A stretch of 64,000 nt of DNA from Curtobacterium sp. Leaf261. Its GTDB lineage: Bacteria > Actinomycetota > Actinomycetes > Actinomycetales > Microbacteriaceae. The DNA is taken from the NCBI RefSeq assembly GCF_001422205.1, contig NZ_LMMJ01000001.1:613591-677590 (forward strand). Reading direction: 5' to 3'. Under the pieces are notes generated by a model that was given only the letters and a program-made list of their open reading frames with translations, was not told where the DNA came from and did no database searches. Below are positions 52,997 through 61,425 of this stretch, in pieces (position 1 is the stretch's first letter; each line of letters starts with the position of its first letter). Made by a program: the position numbers and the translations under genes.

Positions 52997-53737
52997 TCAC
53001 GCGTCGAGCTGGCCGATCGCCGCGCGGATGAGCGACGAGCGGACGACCTCGAGGTGTCCGGCGATCTCGCGCGCGAGTTCTGCCGCCTTGGCTCGCGAGG
53101 TCCCGTCACCACGACGACGGACGGGCATGAGGGCCGACTCGATCAGTCCGAGCTCGCGCTCGGCCGTTGCGCGGAAGGTCCTGAGGTGCCGCGGCTCGAT
53201 GCCCGAGCGCTGCAGGTCGACGAGCGCCTTCATGACCGTGAGGGCGTCCTCGCCGTAGTGCTCCGCTGCGGGCAGGAGCGAGGCGGACACGGCGTCCGAG
53301 ACGAGCATCGGCGTCGAACCGGACGCCCGGACGAGCTCGTCGCGGGTGTACCGACGCTCCGTCCCGAGGATCGACGGCCGGGGACCGTCGATCCCGCCGG
53401 GGAGCACGGGCTCGCGCCCGGCATCGATGTCGGCGAGGTACTCCTTGATGACCTTGAGTGGCAGGTAGTGGTCGCGCTGCAGACCCAGCACGATCCGGAG
53501 ACGTTCGACGTCGGCGGCGGAGAACTTGCGGTAGCCGCTCTGCGTCCGGACCGGCGTGACCAGCTCGCGCTCCTCGAGGAAGCGGAGCTTGGAGCTCGAC
53601 AGGTCCGGGAACTCGGGCTTCAGGCGCGCGAGCACCTGGCCGATCGTGAGCAGGTCGTGCCCGACGGCGCCGCGGGCCGCAGGTGCGGACCCGGTGCGAG
53701 CAGAGGCGGCAGCTCGCGCCGCCGACTGCGCCGGCAC
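52997..53737 (-). CDS. ftsR: MerR-family division regulator, FtsR/Rv1828 type
   Basis: Regulator of 246 residues whose corynebacterial homologue FtsR controls ftsZ. The MerR domain begins near residue 30 (LLTIGQVLARLKPEFPDLSSSKLRFLEERELVTP) with SGYRKFSAADVERL. A long C-terminal region follows with DALTVMKALVDLQRSGIEPRHLR. The GTG at 53737 overlaps the garA stop (TAGTG), so translation is coupled. The N-terminal Ala-rich 25 residues are not conserved, and a later start is possible. Assignment rests on synteny with garA plus domain type. Confidence 0.85.
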   Translation of the reverse strand: MPAQSAARAAASARTGSAPAARGAVGHDLLTIGQVLARLKPEFPDLSSSKLRFLEERELVTPVRTQSGYRKFSAADVERLRIVLGLQRDHYLPLKVIKEYLADIDAGREPVLPGGIDGPRPSILGTERRYTRDELVRASGSTPMLVSDAVSASLLPAAEHYGEDALTVMKALVDLQRSGIEPRHLRTFRATAERELGLIESALMPVRRRGDGTSRAKAAELAREIAGHLEVVRSSLIRAAIGQLDA

Positions 53738-54279
53738 TACGCGGTCGCCAGGCGCGCGAGGTCGACGCGGGACGCGTAGAAGGTCAGACGGAACTTGCCG
53801 ACCTGGACCTCCGCGCCGTCGGCGAGGAGTGCCTCGTCGATGCGGACGCCGTCGAAGTAGGTGCCGTTGAGCGAACCGTTGTCCTTGACGCTGAACGACG
53901 AGCCGTGGCGGAGGAACTGCGCGTGCCGGCGCGAGACGGTGACGTCGTCGAGGAAGATCTCGGCGTCGGGGTGCCGTCCGGCGGTCGTGACGTCGGAATC
54001 GAGCAGGAATCGCGCCCCGATGTTCGGACCGCGGCGGACGACGAGCAGCGCCGACCCCGACGGGAGCGCACCGATCGCCTCGGACTCCTCGCCCGAGACA
54101 CCGGCCTCCGGCGTGAGCGTCGCGGCCAGGTCGAGGCTGAAGGTCAGCGTGGTGTCGACGCGACCCGTCACTGCGTTCTCCGTCGCCTGTGCGTCGTTCG
54201 GGGACTGCTGGGCGGCCGGCGTCGACTGCTGACCGGCGTGCGGCTGCTGGGGCGTGTCCGCACCCGTTGGATCTACCAT
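53737..54279 (-). CDS. garA: FHA-domain metabolic regulator GarA/OdhI
   Basis: Phospho-switch protein that inhibits 2-oxoglutarate dehydrogenase and glutamate dehydrogenase until phosphorylated. The 180-residue product has a polar N-terminus, a phospho-acceptor region (VDTTLTF near residue 41) and an FHA domain (about 75-165) with GRHPDAEIFLDDVTVSRRHA and NGSLNGTYFDG. The usual ETTS motif is replaced by DTTL. The ATG at 54279 has a perfect AGGAGG site. A PASTA kinase that could act on it is encoded at 39.2 kb. It leads into ftsR. Confidence 0.94.
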   Translation of the reverse strand: MVDPTGADTPQQPHAGQQSTPAAQQSPNDAQATENAVTGRVDTTLTFSLDLAATLTPEAGVSGEESEAIGALPSGSALLVVRRGPNIGARFLLDSDVTTAGRHPDAEIFLDDVTVSRRHAQFLRHGSSFSVKDNGSLNGTYFDGVRIDEALLADGAEVQVGKFRLTFYASRVDLARLATA

Positions 54280-54404
54280 CGTGGACCTCCTTCTGGCGGA
54301 CCAGCGTATCGGAAATCCCGACCGGTTCGGGAGCCGCTTTCGAGGGTCGACACCGAATCCGCGGCGGGTGACCAGGATCCACCCGCCGCGGAGATCGGAC
54401 GGCC

Positions 54405-56072
54405 TCAGCCGGCCGCGGGGGCCGAGGACGAACGGGACCCCGACGACGGCGTCGCCTCGCCCGTCGGCGCAGCACTCCCGGCGGTGACCCCCGCGGCGAT
54501 CTGGGCGATCTCGGCGTCCTTGAGCTTCACCCACGGCGAGCCGTCGGGGTCGGACGTGGAGGCCTCGGGGCTGTTCCCGGTGTTCCACCACTTGGCCTGG
54601 TAGGGCACGCCGCCGAAGAGCACGCGGTCCGCCGTGTCGTACGTCGCCGTGCCGGACCACGCGGGGTAGGTGCCGGCCGGCAGGGTGACGGCCTTCACCG
54701 GCTTCTCGCCCGGGAGCACCGGCCCGACGAGCGACCACGGTGTCTCGTAGGAGCTCAGCACCGGGTCGTCCGGCAGGTCGCCGGACGTCCACCACTTGGC
54801 CACGTAGACGTCGTGGTGCCAGACGACCTTGGTGCCCTCGAGGTACGACCCGTCGGCGTCCCAGATCTGGTACGGACTCGTCGACGGGTCGTCGGTCGGC
54901 ACCGTGGTCGCGCTGGGTTCGGCGGTCGTGACCGTCGTGGCCGCGTCCACGAGCTTGCCGGAGAACCCCTTGCCGAGGACGTTCGCGTACAGGAGCGCCC
55001 CCTGGTCGACGCCGCTGCAGGAGTCGGAGACCCGCGAGAGGTTGACGTAGTTCGAGCCGCACGTCGTGTCGCGGTTGAGCGACCACATCGACATCCGACC
55101 GATGCCCTGCTGGCGGGTCCACGCGTTGAACTTCGCGGCGTCGGCGAGGCTGAACACCTCGGCCTGCACGTCGTTCTGGCCGATCATCGGGGTCGCTCCG
55201 ACCTTGCGCCAGAGCGTCGCGGACGTCAGCGGCGTGCCGGCGCGGCTGTAGAGGATGCCGAGCTGCCGGTGGGTCTGCTGCAGGGCCTCGACCGACGCCG
55301 AGTACATCGTCTGCCCGGACCCCTTGCTCTGGCCGTAGTCCATCGTCATCGCGTTGACACCCGCCAGGTCGACGCCCGCCTTGAGCATCTGCGTCACGGC
55401 GGTCGTGCCGTCGGTCGTCAGCCCGTCCGTCGACGCCGGGAGCGTCAGCCACACGGCCAGGGGGTGTCCGGACGCACGGCGCTCGTCCTGCAGTGCCGCG
55501 ACGGCCTCGGCACGACGGACACCCGCGGCGTGGTCCGCGAGGTCGTCGCCCTCGACGTCGAGGTCGATCGTCGACAGGTCGTACCGCGCGACGACGGACC
55601 GGTAGGCGCCCGTCAGCTTCGACACCGTGGTGCAGGTCGTCGCGAGCTCGTCGTTCGCGAGCCCCCCGAACGACGCGCCCACGGCGCCCTTCTGCTGCTC
55701 GAGCCGCGCGATCCGGCGGTCGAGGTCCAGGGTGTCCGCCGCGCCGTCGAGCGTGTAGGCGGTGCCCCACGTCGGCGTGCAGGCCCGGTCCGGGTCGGCG
55801 ACGATGAACGACAGCATGACGTCGCGGCCGGCCGTGGACTTGACGTCCTCGAACGAGAACGTCGGCGTGGCGGTGACGTCGGTGTACGCGGCGAAGAACG
55901 GGTGCTCGGTCTCCGAGGCCTGCGCGGACTGCCACCACGAGAAGCCGACGAGCCCGCCGCCGGCGACGGCGACGACCACCGCGACGGCGGTGAGGACGCG
56001 GACCCAGGAGAGCCTGGGACCCGTGGGGGGTGTGCGGGGAACGGGCGCTGGTGCGCCGGCGATGGAACTCAC
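54405..56072 (-). CDS. Membrane-anchored GH18-type glycosidase with chitin-binding modules
   Basis: Exported protein of 555 residues. One N-terminal helix (VLTAVAVVVAVAGGGLVGFSW) is followed by a GH18 barrel with the catalytic stretch TIDLDVEGDD near residue 166 (Glu present) and later MDYG and SMWSLNRD. Two C-terminal modules each contain AKWW, as in CBM5/12 chitin-binding domains (about 395-450 and 480-530). It should act on beta-1,4-linked GlcNAc polymers at the cell surface. A GTG start at 56072 has AGGAG 8 nt upstream. It lies downstream of the GT2 synthase, separated by palindromes. Confidence 0.85.
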   Translation of the reverse strand: MSSIAGAPAPVPRTPPTGPRLSWVRVLTAVAVVVAVAGGGLVGFSWWQSAQASETEHPFFAAYTDVTATPTFSFEDVKSTAGRDVMLSFIVADPDRACTPTWGTAYTLDGAADTLDLDRRIARLEQQKGAVGASFGGLANDELATTCTTVSKLTGAYRSVVARYDLSTIDLDVEGDDLADHAAGVRRAEAVAALQDERRASGHPLAVWLTLPASTDGLTTDGTTAVTQMLKAGVDLAGVNAMTMDYGQSKGSGQTMYSASVEALQQTHRQLGILYSRAGTPLTSATLWRKVGATPMIGQNDVQAEVFSLADAAKFNAWTRQQGIGRMSMWSLNRDTTCGSNYVNLSRVSDSCSGVDQGALLYANVLGKGFSGKLVDAATTVTTAEPSATTVPTDDPSTSPYQIWDADGSYLEGTKVVWHHDVYVAKWWTSGDLPDDPVLSSYETPWSLVGPVLPGEKPVKAVTLPAGTYPAWSGTATYDTADRVLFGGVPYQAKWWNTGNSPEASTSDPDGSPWVKLKDAEIAQIAAGVTAGSAAPTGEATPSSGSRSSSAPAAG

Positions 56073-56120
56073 GGGAGTGCTCCTGGGATGTGTTCGGGTC
56101 ACGGTGCCGACGTGCGTCGT

Positions 56121-56258
56121 CGACGGACTGGAGGCGCGGCGCGGCTCGCGCAGGGAGGCGCGGCCCGGCCGCCGGCCGGGCTGGGTGGGCCCGGACAGAG
56201 GTGTGTCGGTGGTGTGTCGGGGAGGCACGGTGTCCGCGGGAACGGCACCGTGCCTCCC
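56121..56258. repeat. CTGGAGG-family elements between the GT2 and GH18 genes
   Basis: A perfect 13-bp inverted repeat GGGAGGCACGGTG / CACCGTGCCTCCC (56220-56232 and 56246-56258) lies 19 nt past the GT2 stop. Further copies of GGACTGGAGGCGCGG and GGGAGGCGCGG occur at 56127-56170. They fill the 205-nt gap. Confidence 0.75.
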
Positions 56259-56277
56259 GGCCTGTGCGGCCGAGCGC

Positions 56278-58731
56278 CTAGGCGGCGGAGCGTTCTCGCG
56301 CTGCCGGTGACACGTCGGAGGTGGGGGTGTCCACGTGGCGCGGGAGGGGCCTCCCGGCATGGCCGAAGTACAGGACCGCGCGCCAGTCGACGGGCTCGGC
56401 CACGGGGACCGGTGCCGGTTCGCCCGCGCGGCGACGGCGCTTCGCCTCACGTGCGGCCAGGACCGCGCTCACACGTGCCTCGCGGCGCGCGTCGCGCTTC
56501 GCCTGGTCGACGTACATCCAGCGCGTCGCCGCGATCCAGACGTCCACCACCGAGGCCCAGACGCCGATGTAGGCGACGATGGCGTACGACGCGAGCACGG
56601 CGTTGAAGGCCGCGAACGCCGCGTTCCCCCAGTTGCCGACCGCGGCGTCCCGGACGAGCGTGAACAGGCTGAACGCGACGATCACGTACGGCGCGAGGAC
56701 GTACAGCGCCGGCGACGCCGTGCGGTTCCGGACCTTCGGGGTGCGGGCGAACGGGATCTTCTTGTTCGTCAGCGCCTGCTCGAGGCTCTTCAACACCCCG
56801 GCGACGTTCACCGGCATGAGGATGATGTTGAACCCGTAGATCCGGAGGATGTCGCTCCGTCGGTACCCGGCGTAGGCCAGGTCGGACGCGAACAGCATGA
56901 AGTACGGCAGGGCCGCGAGGAGCACCATCGGGCTGAGGAGCCTGGAGTCGTACGGGTACGCCAGCAGGAAGACCAGGCCGAAGCTCCCCCACGAGATGCT
57001 CGCCATGTAGTTGATCCGGAGGGCCATCTCGGTGAGGGTCACCCGCTCGCCGCGCTGACGTCGCTCGCGGACCTGCCGGAGGTACTTCGGCAGGATCAGG
57101 AGCCCACCGTTCGCCCAGCGTCGCCGCTGCACGATCAGGGAGCCGAAGTCCGGGGGCGTCGCGCTGTAGCTCAGGCGCTCCGGGTAGTTGACGAGGGTCC
57201 AGCCGTGCATGCCGAGGTCGACGCTCGACTCGGTGTCCTCGATGACCGTACGGTCCTGCACGTAGCGCTTCACCTCGAAGCCGCCGACGGTCTCGACCTC
57301 CTCGATGTCCTGGAGCGCACGCACCCGGATGACCGCGTTCGCGCCGACCCAGAACGTCGCCCCGTGGTACGACATGCCCTGGTGCAGGATGTGCTGGATG
57401 TCCGTCGTGGCACCGGCGAGACGCTCGATGCGGGTGTCGGCGCCGCGGAACGACGAGTACGGGGTCTGGGTGACGGCGACCCTGGCGTTCTCCGGCTGCT
57501 CCAGGAAGTAGACGAGGCGGAGGCAGTAGTCCCGCAGCAGGATCGAGTCGGCGTCGAGCGTGAGGACGTAGTCCGATGCGGGGACGACGAGGTCGGTGTG
57601 CTCCGCGGCGTCGGTCGCCTGCCGGAGGATGGTGCCCTCGGCGCTCTCCTCGTGCACGTACGAGCCACCGAGCAGCCCGATGTACGAGTTGAGGTTCATG
57701 GCCTTGTTCGCCTCGTGCGACAGGTTCGCGTAGCGCTTGCGTTCGAAGGTCGTGAGTTCGGCCGAGAACGTCCACGCGAGGCGGCGCTGCAGCTCCACCG
57801 CGCGGGTGCTGGGGATGCTCGAGTCCGTGGTCGTGGCGGTGCTGGTGCTGGTGCTGGTGCTGGTGCTGGTGCTGGTGCTGGTGCTGGTGCTGGTGCCCAG
57901 GGTGTCCGCGATCGCGGCGTCGAGGGCGTCGGCGGCGAGTCGGAGCTCCTCGGCGAGGGCGAGGAGCACCTGGTCGTGGAAGAACGTGTCGACGTGGTCG
58001 ACGACCTCCTGCTCACGCGCGTGCCGCTCCAACCATGCGATCGCGTAGCGGTGGTGGCCGACGAGGGTCCGGAGGGACGCGACGGTCGCGAACGGTGCGT
58101 GCGCGGCCTCGACCTCGGCGACGAGCAGGGCTTCCTGGAACCGCTGCGCCGGTGCGGCGAGTTGGGTCTGGATGTCCCCGGCGATGCGGCGGGTGGCCTC
58201 GAGGCGCGCCGCGACCTCCGGATCGGTCGGGAAGGGCGGGTCGTCGAGGAGCAGCACGACGCGGAGCGCGGGGTACTCCTGCAGCGCCGCCGACCAGAGT
58301 GTCGCAGCGACGACGTCCGGTTCCTCGGCGTAGCTCGGCACGAGGACCGTGAGGGGCTCCTGGTGTCCGGTGCCGAAGTGGCGGTCGAGCTCCGCGCGGG
58401 GGACGCGGACGTGGGTCGCGAAGCGCTCGAGTGCACCCTGCCTCGCGACGAGGTGCATGAGCGCGGAGAACGTCAGGAACGTGACGACCACGACGTAGGA
58501 GACGGCCTCGGTGGTGAAGCGGAAACTCTCGGTGCCGTAGTCGAGGAACTGACGGATCACGGTGTAGACGACGTAGGCCGACCAGAAGGCCACGGTCGCG
58601 ATGATCGCGAGGCGGCCCAGGACGAGCTTCCGGTCGGATGGGCGGGCGTGCAGGGTGTCGAGCGGCTGGGTACGACGCTCGGAACCCCACTGACGACGAC
58701 GCTTCTGGGCGCCGTCCAGCGTTCGGGGCAT
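56278..58731 (-). CDS. Processive GT2 glycosyltransferase, cellulose/chitin synthase-like
   Basis: Inner-membrane polysaccharide synthase of 817 residues. Two N-terminal helices are followed by a GT-A domain with LVPSYAEEPD, LDADS near residue 395, EDTESS and QRRRWANGG. These match the D, DXD, TED and QXXRW motifs of processive GT2 enzymes. Several C-terminal helices follow. An (ST) run near residue 285, from nine GTGCTG units, splits the catalytic region. The start at 58731 is the only good Met before the first helix. The product polymer is unknown; the downstream GH18 hints at a GlcNAc polymer. Confidence 0.87.
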   Translation of the reverse strand: MPRTLDGAQKRRRQWGSERRTQPLDTLHARPSDRKLVLGRLAIIATVAFWSAYVVYTVIRQFLDYGTESFRFTTEAVSYVVVVTFLTFSALMHLVARQGALERFATHVRVPRAELDRHFGTGHQEPLTVLVPSYAEEPDVVAATLWSAALQEYPALRVVLLLDDPPFPTDPEVAARLEATRRIAGDIQTQLAAPAQRFQEALLVAEVEAAHAPFATVASLRTLVGHHRYAIAWLERHAREQEVVDHVDTFFHDQVLLALAEELRLAADALDAAIADTLGTSTSTSTSTSTSTSTSTSTATTTDSSIPSTRAVELQRRLAWTFSAELTTFERKRYANLSHEANKAMNLNSYIGLLGGSYVHEESAEGTILRQATDAAEHTDLVVPASDYVLTLDADSILLRDYCLRLVYFLEQPENARVAVTQTPYSSFRGADTRIERLAGATTDIQHILHQGMSYHGATFWVGANAVIRVRALQDIEEVETVGGFEVKRYVQDRTVIEDTESSVDLGMHGWTLVNYPERLSYSATPPDFGSLIVQRRRWANGGLLILPKYLRQVRERRQRGERVTLTEMALRINYMASISWGSFGLVFLLAYPYDSRLLSPMVLLAALPYFMLFASDLAYAGYRRSDILRIYGFNIILMPVNVAGVLKSLEQALTNKKIPFARTPKVRNRTASPALYVLAPYVIVAFSLFTLVRDAAVGNWGNAAFAAFNAVLASYAIVAYIGVWASVVDVWIAATRWMYVDQAKRDARREARVSAVLAAREAKRRRRAGEPAPVPVAEPVDWRAVLYFGHAGRPLPRHVDTPTSDVSPAARERSAA
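57839..57892. repeat. Hexanucleotide microsatellite inside the GT2 gene
   Basis: Nine tandem GTGCTG units (plus strand) encode an alternating Ser-Thr run in the synthase. A six-base unit keeps the frame when copy number changes. Confidence 0.9.
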
Positions 58732-58955
58732 GGGTGTCCTTCGGTGCCGGTCTCAGGCCCCGTCGGGTCGGGGTTCTGTCGGGAAGACCAGCGGTGGACA
58801 GACTATGCGTCCTGTCCCCCGGTCTGGCATCCCTCGAACGGGGGTGAAACGGGGGTGCCGTCACACTGGTCACACGGGCCACTCGGGCCCCGTGTGCGGG
58901 TGTCGCTCGGGCGGTCGCGGGTGTCGGTCGGGCGGGGTCGGGCGTCCGCGTCCTC

Positions 58956-59029
58956 GTGTTCAGAACACGTGCGTCCGGGCCGAACACCGGGATCCGCGTG
59001 TTCGGGATGGACGCGGGTGTTCTGAACAC
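58956..59029. repeat. GTGTTC/GAACAC element, copy 3
   Basis: GTGTTCAGAACAC (58956-58968), 40-bp hairpin (58973-59012), GTGTTCTGAACAC (59017-59029), again with 4-nt gaps. It lies in the 355-nt space between the second FecCD gene and the GT2 gene. The remaining bases of that space are G-rich tracts and an unidentified GT2 promoter. Confidence 0.87.
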
Positions 59030-59086
59030 GCGCGGTCTTGGGGGGCGGGGGCGGGAGTGGCGGGAGCGGGAGTGGCGGCGGGGGCG

Positions 59087-60166
59087 TCAGCGCTGGCGTG
59101 CGATGAGCCACAGCAGGTAGGGCGCCCCGACGATGCCCGTCACGACACCGACCGGGAACTGCACCCCGGGGACCGCGAACTGCGCGATGAGGTCGCTCGC
59201 CACGACGACCGTCGCCCCGGTCGCCGCCGATGCCGCGAGGGCGACCCTGCCCCGGCCGACCAGCCGCCGCGCGATGGGCGCGGACATCAGCGCGACGAAC
59301 GACACCGGTCCCGCCGCCGCCACGGCACCCGCGGTCAGGCACACCGCGGTGAGCACGAGGAGCAGCTTCGCCCGGTTCGGCGGGAGTCCGAGCGACGCGG
59401 CGAGGTCGTCGCCGAACGCCAGCACGCCGAGCCGCGAGGACTGCAGGAGCGCGAGGACGAACAGCACGACGAACGCCACACCGAGGATCCCGAGCACCGA
59501 CCCGTCGACGTTGTTGAGACTGCCGGTCAGCCAGAGCAGTGCCACCGCGGCGTCCTGCACGTCCCCGCGGGTCAGCATCCACCCGGTGACGCTCACCCCG
59601 AGGGCCGCGACCCCGATGCCGACGAGCACGAGTCGGTTCCCGCCGATGCCGCGACGCCAGCTGAGACCGATCATCACGACCGCCACGAGCAGGGCACCGG
59701 CCACCACGACACCGAACAGCGCGAGCCCCGACGCTGCGAACAGCGTGATCGCCGTCAGGCCCGATGCGCTCGCCCCCGCGGTGATGCCGATGACGTCGGG
59801 GCTCGCGATGGGGTTCCGCACGACGCTCTGCACGATGGCACCACCGACACCGAGGCTCGCACCGACGAGCACTGCCGCCAGGAGCCTCGGCCCGCGGAGC
59901 TCGGTGATGACGAAGCTCGTGACACGGTCCGCCCGGCCGGTCAACGCGGCGAGGATCTCCCCCGGACTGAGCGCGATCTCGCCGACGGAGAGCGCGACCA
60001 CGGCGAGCGCGAGGCAGACGGCCACGAGGACCGCGAGCACGAGGAGCTCCCGACGGAGACCCCCGTCACCTGTCGAGCCGTCACCTGCCGAGCCGTCGCG
60101 GGCCGAGCCGTCACCCGCCGAGGCGTCGCGGGCCGTCGTCCCTCGTCCGCCGATCCGCTCCCTCAC
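59087..60166 (-). CDS. FecCD-family iron-siderophore permease, second subunit
   Basis: Membrane subunit of an ABC importer for ferric siderophores or haem, 359 residues with about nine to ten helices. The motifs GASLGVGGAIVQSVVRNPIASPDVIGITAGA and GPVSFVALMSAPIARRLVG, read in parts, are the FecCD coupling regions. The first 36 residues are polar with GDGSA pentapeptide repeats from 15-bp DNA repeats. A GTG start at 60166 overlaps the stop of the first permease (GTGA). No ATPase or binding-protein gene follows. The pair should form the heterodimeric channel. Confidence 0.92.
   Translation of the reverse strand: MRERIGGRGTTARDASAGDGSARDGSAGDGSTGDGGLRRELLVLAVLVAVCLALAVVALSVGEIALSPGEILAALTGRADRVTSFVITELRGPRLLAAVLVGASLGVGGAIVQSVVRNPIASPDVIGITAGASASGLTAITLFAASGLALFGVVVAGALLVAVVMIGLSWRRGIGGNRLVLVGIGVAALGVSVTGWMLTRGDVQDAAVALLWLTGSLNNVDGSVLGILGVAFVVLFVLALLQSSRLGVLAFGDDLAASLGLPPNRAKLLLVLTAVCLTAGAVAAAGPVSFVALMSAPIARRLVGRGRVALAASAATGATVVVASDLIAQFAVPGVQFPVGVVTGIVGAPYLLWLIARQR
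60063..60137. repeat. 15-bp tandem repeat at the 5' end of the second permease
   Basis: Five units of a 15-bp repeat (consensus CCGTCACCTGCCGAG) encode GDGSA-like pentapeptides in the cytoplasmic N-terminus of the permease. Confidence 0.85.
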
Positions 60167-61209
60167 AGCGCCCGCGCCGTCCTGCCGCGCACGAGGGCGA
60201 TGAACACGGGCGCGCCGATGAACGCCGTGACGATGCCGACCGGGACCTCGCCGGGGAACGCGATGACCCGTCCGATGACGTCGGCGACGAGCAGGAGGGA
60301 CGGTGCGACGATCGCCGAGAGCGGCAGCACCCAGCGGTTGTCCGGGCCCGTGAAGCGCCGGACGGCGTGCGGGACCGCCAGTCCGACGAACCCGATCGGC
60401 CCGACGGCGGCCGTCGCGGCGCCGGCGAGGAGCACGGACGCGAGTGCCCCGAGACCCCGCGTCAGCATGACGTGCTGCCCGAGTGACGCGGCGAGCTCGT
60501 CCCCGAGCGCCAGCGTGTTCAGGGACCGCCCGAGTGCGAGTGCGAGCGCGAGACCGATCGCGATCGGGACCGCGACCACGCCGACGACCCCGAGACCGCG
60601 CCCGTCGAGTCCGCCGACCTGCCAGAAGCGCAACTGGTCGAGCACCGAAGCGTCGAGCAGCTGGACCGCGGTCGTCACCGACGCGAGTGCGGCCGCGACC
60701 ACGGCGCCGGACAGGGCCAGGCCCACCGGGGTCGGGCCGCGCCTCCCGGCAGACGCGATGCCGTAGACGACGATCGCCGCGACCGCGGCGCCCGCGAATG
60801 CGAACGGCAGGTACGCCCCCGTCGAACCGATCCCGAACACGACGATCCCGACGACCACCGCGAGCGCCGCACCCGCGTTGATCCCGAGGATCCCCGGGTC
60901 CGCGAGCGGGTTGCGTGTGACGCCCTGCATGACCGCACCGGCGACTCCGAGGGCCGCGCCGGCGACGATGCCGACGAGCGTCCTCGGGACACGGCCGTCG
61001 AGGACGATGAGCGAGAGCTCGTCGGTCCCGCCCGGGTGCAGCAGGATCCGGAGGACGGTGCCGGGGTCGATGGCCCGTGCGCCGACCACGATGCTGAGCG
61101 CGGCGACGACGACGAGCACACCGACCGAGAGCGCGGCGACGCCGACGAGACGGGCGACCGGCGCCGGGCGGGCTCGCCGCGCGGGTGGGGTCTGCACGCT
61201 GGAGGCCAT
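60163..61209 (-). CDS. FecCD-family iron-siderophore permease, first subunit
   Basis: Partner channel subunit of 348 residues. Motifs include GAALGVAGAVMQGVTRNPLADPGILGINAGA (in parts) and GPIGFVGLAVPHAVRRFTG. About nine helices are seen. The ATG at 61209 is preferred over a longer frame because a TAGCCT -10 box lies exactly 7 nt upstream inside an iron box, implying a leaderless, iron-repressed transcript. It is the first gene of a two-gene unit. No binding protein or ATPase is encoded nearby, so these are expected elsewhere. Confidence 0.93.
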   Translation of the reverse strand: MASSVQTPPARRARPAPVARLVGVAALSVGVLVVVAALSIVVGARAIDPGTVLRILLHPGGTDELSLIVLDGRVPRTLVGIVAGAALGVAGAVMQGVTRNPLADPGILGINAGAALAVVVGIVVFGIGSTGAYLPFAFAGAAVAAIVVYGIASAGRRGPTPVGLALSGAVVAAALASVTTAVQLLDASVLDQLRFWQVGGLDGRGLGVVGVVAVPIAIGLALALALGRSLNTLALGDELAASLGQHVMLTRGLGALASVLLAGAATAAVGPIGFVGLAVPHAVRRFTGPDNRWVLPLSAIVAPSLLLVADVIGRVIAFPGEVPVGIVTAFIGAPVFIALVRGRTARAL

Positions 61210-61228
61210 CCCGGTAAGGCTACCCTCA
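61210..61228 (-). promoter_or_regulatory. DtxR/IdeR-type iron box overlapping the -10 of the permease promoter
   Basis: The minus-strand sequence matches 13 of 19 positions of the consensus TTAGGTTAGCCTAACCTAA, with the central GTAGCCTTACC. TAGCCT (61217-61222) also serves as the -10, 7 nt from the ATG. Confidence 0.65.
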
Positions 61229-61239
61229 GCTCGATCAGC

Positions 61240-61302
61240 GGGCGATCGCGCTCGACCACCGGGCGATCGCGCTCGACCACCGGCCGATCGCACTCGACCA
61301 CC
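61240..61302. repeat. 21-bp tandem repeat upstream of the iron box
   Basis: Three units (61240-61260, 61261-61281, 61282-61302) of a 21-bp sequence containing CGATCGCGCTCGACCACC. They lie in the divergent region between the permease and protease genes. Confidence 0.85.
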
Positions 61303-61425
61303 GGGCGGTTGCCGAGGGAGCCCGGAGCGAACGTACTGTCCGCTCATAGGTTCCTCATCGGAAGCAGGCCTGTACTGAGTTCATCGACGCCCTCCCGGCA
61401 GTCGCACGAGCCACCGGAGACAGTG

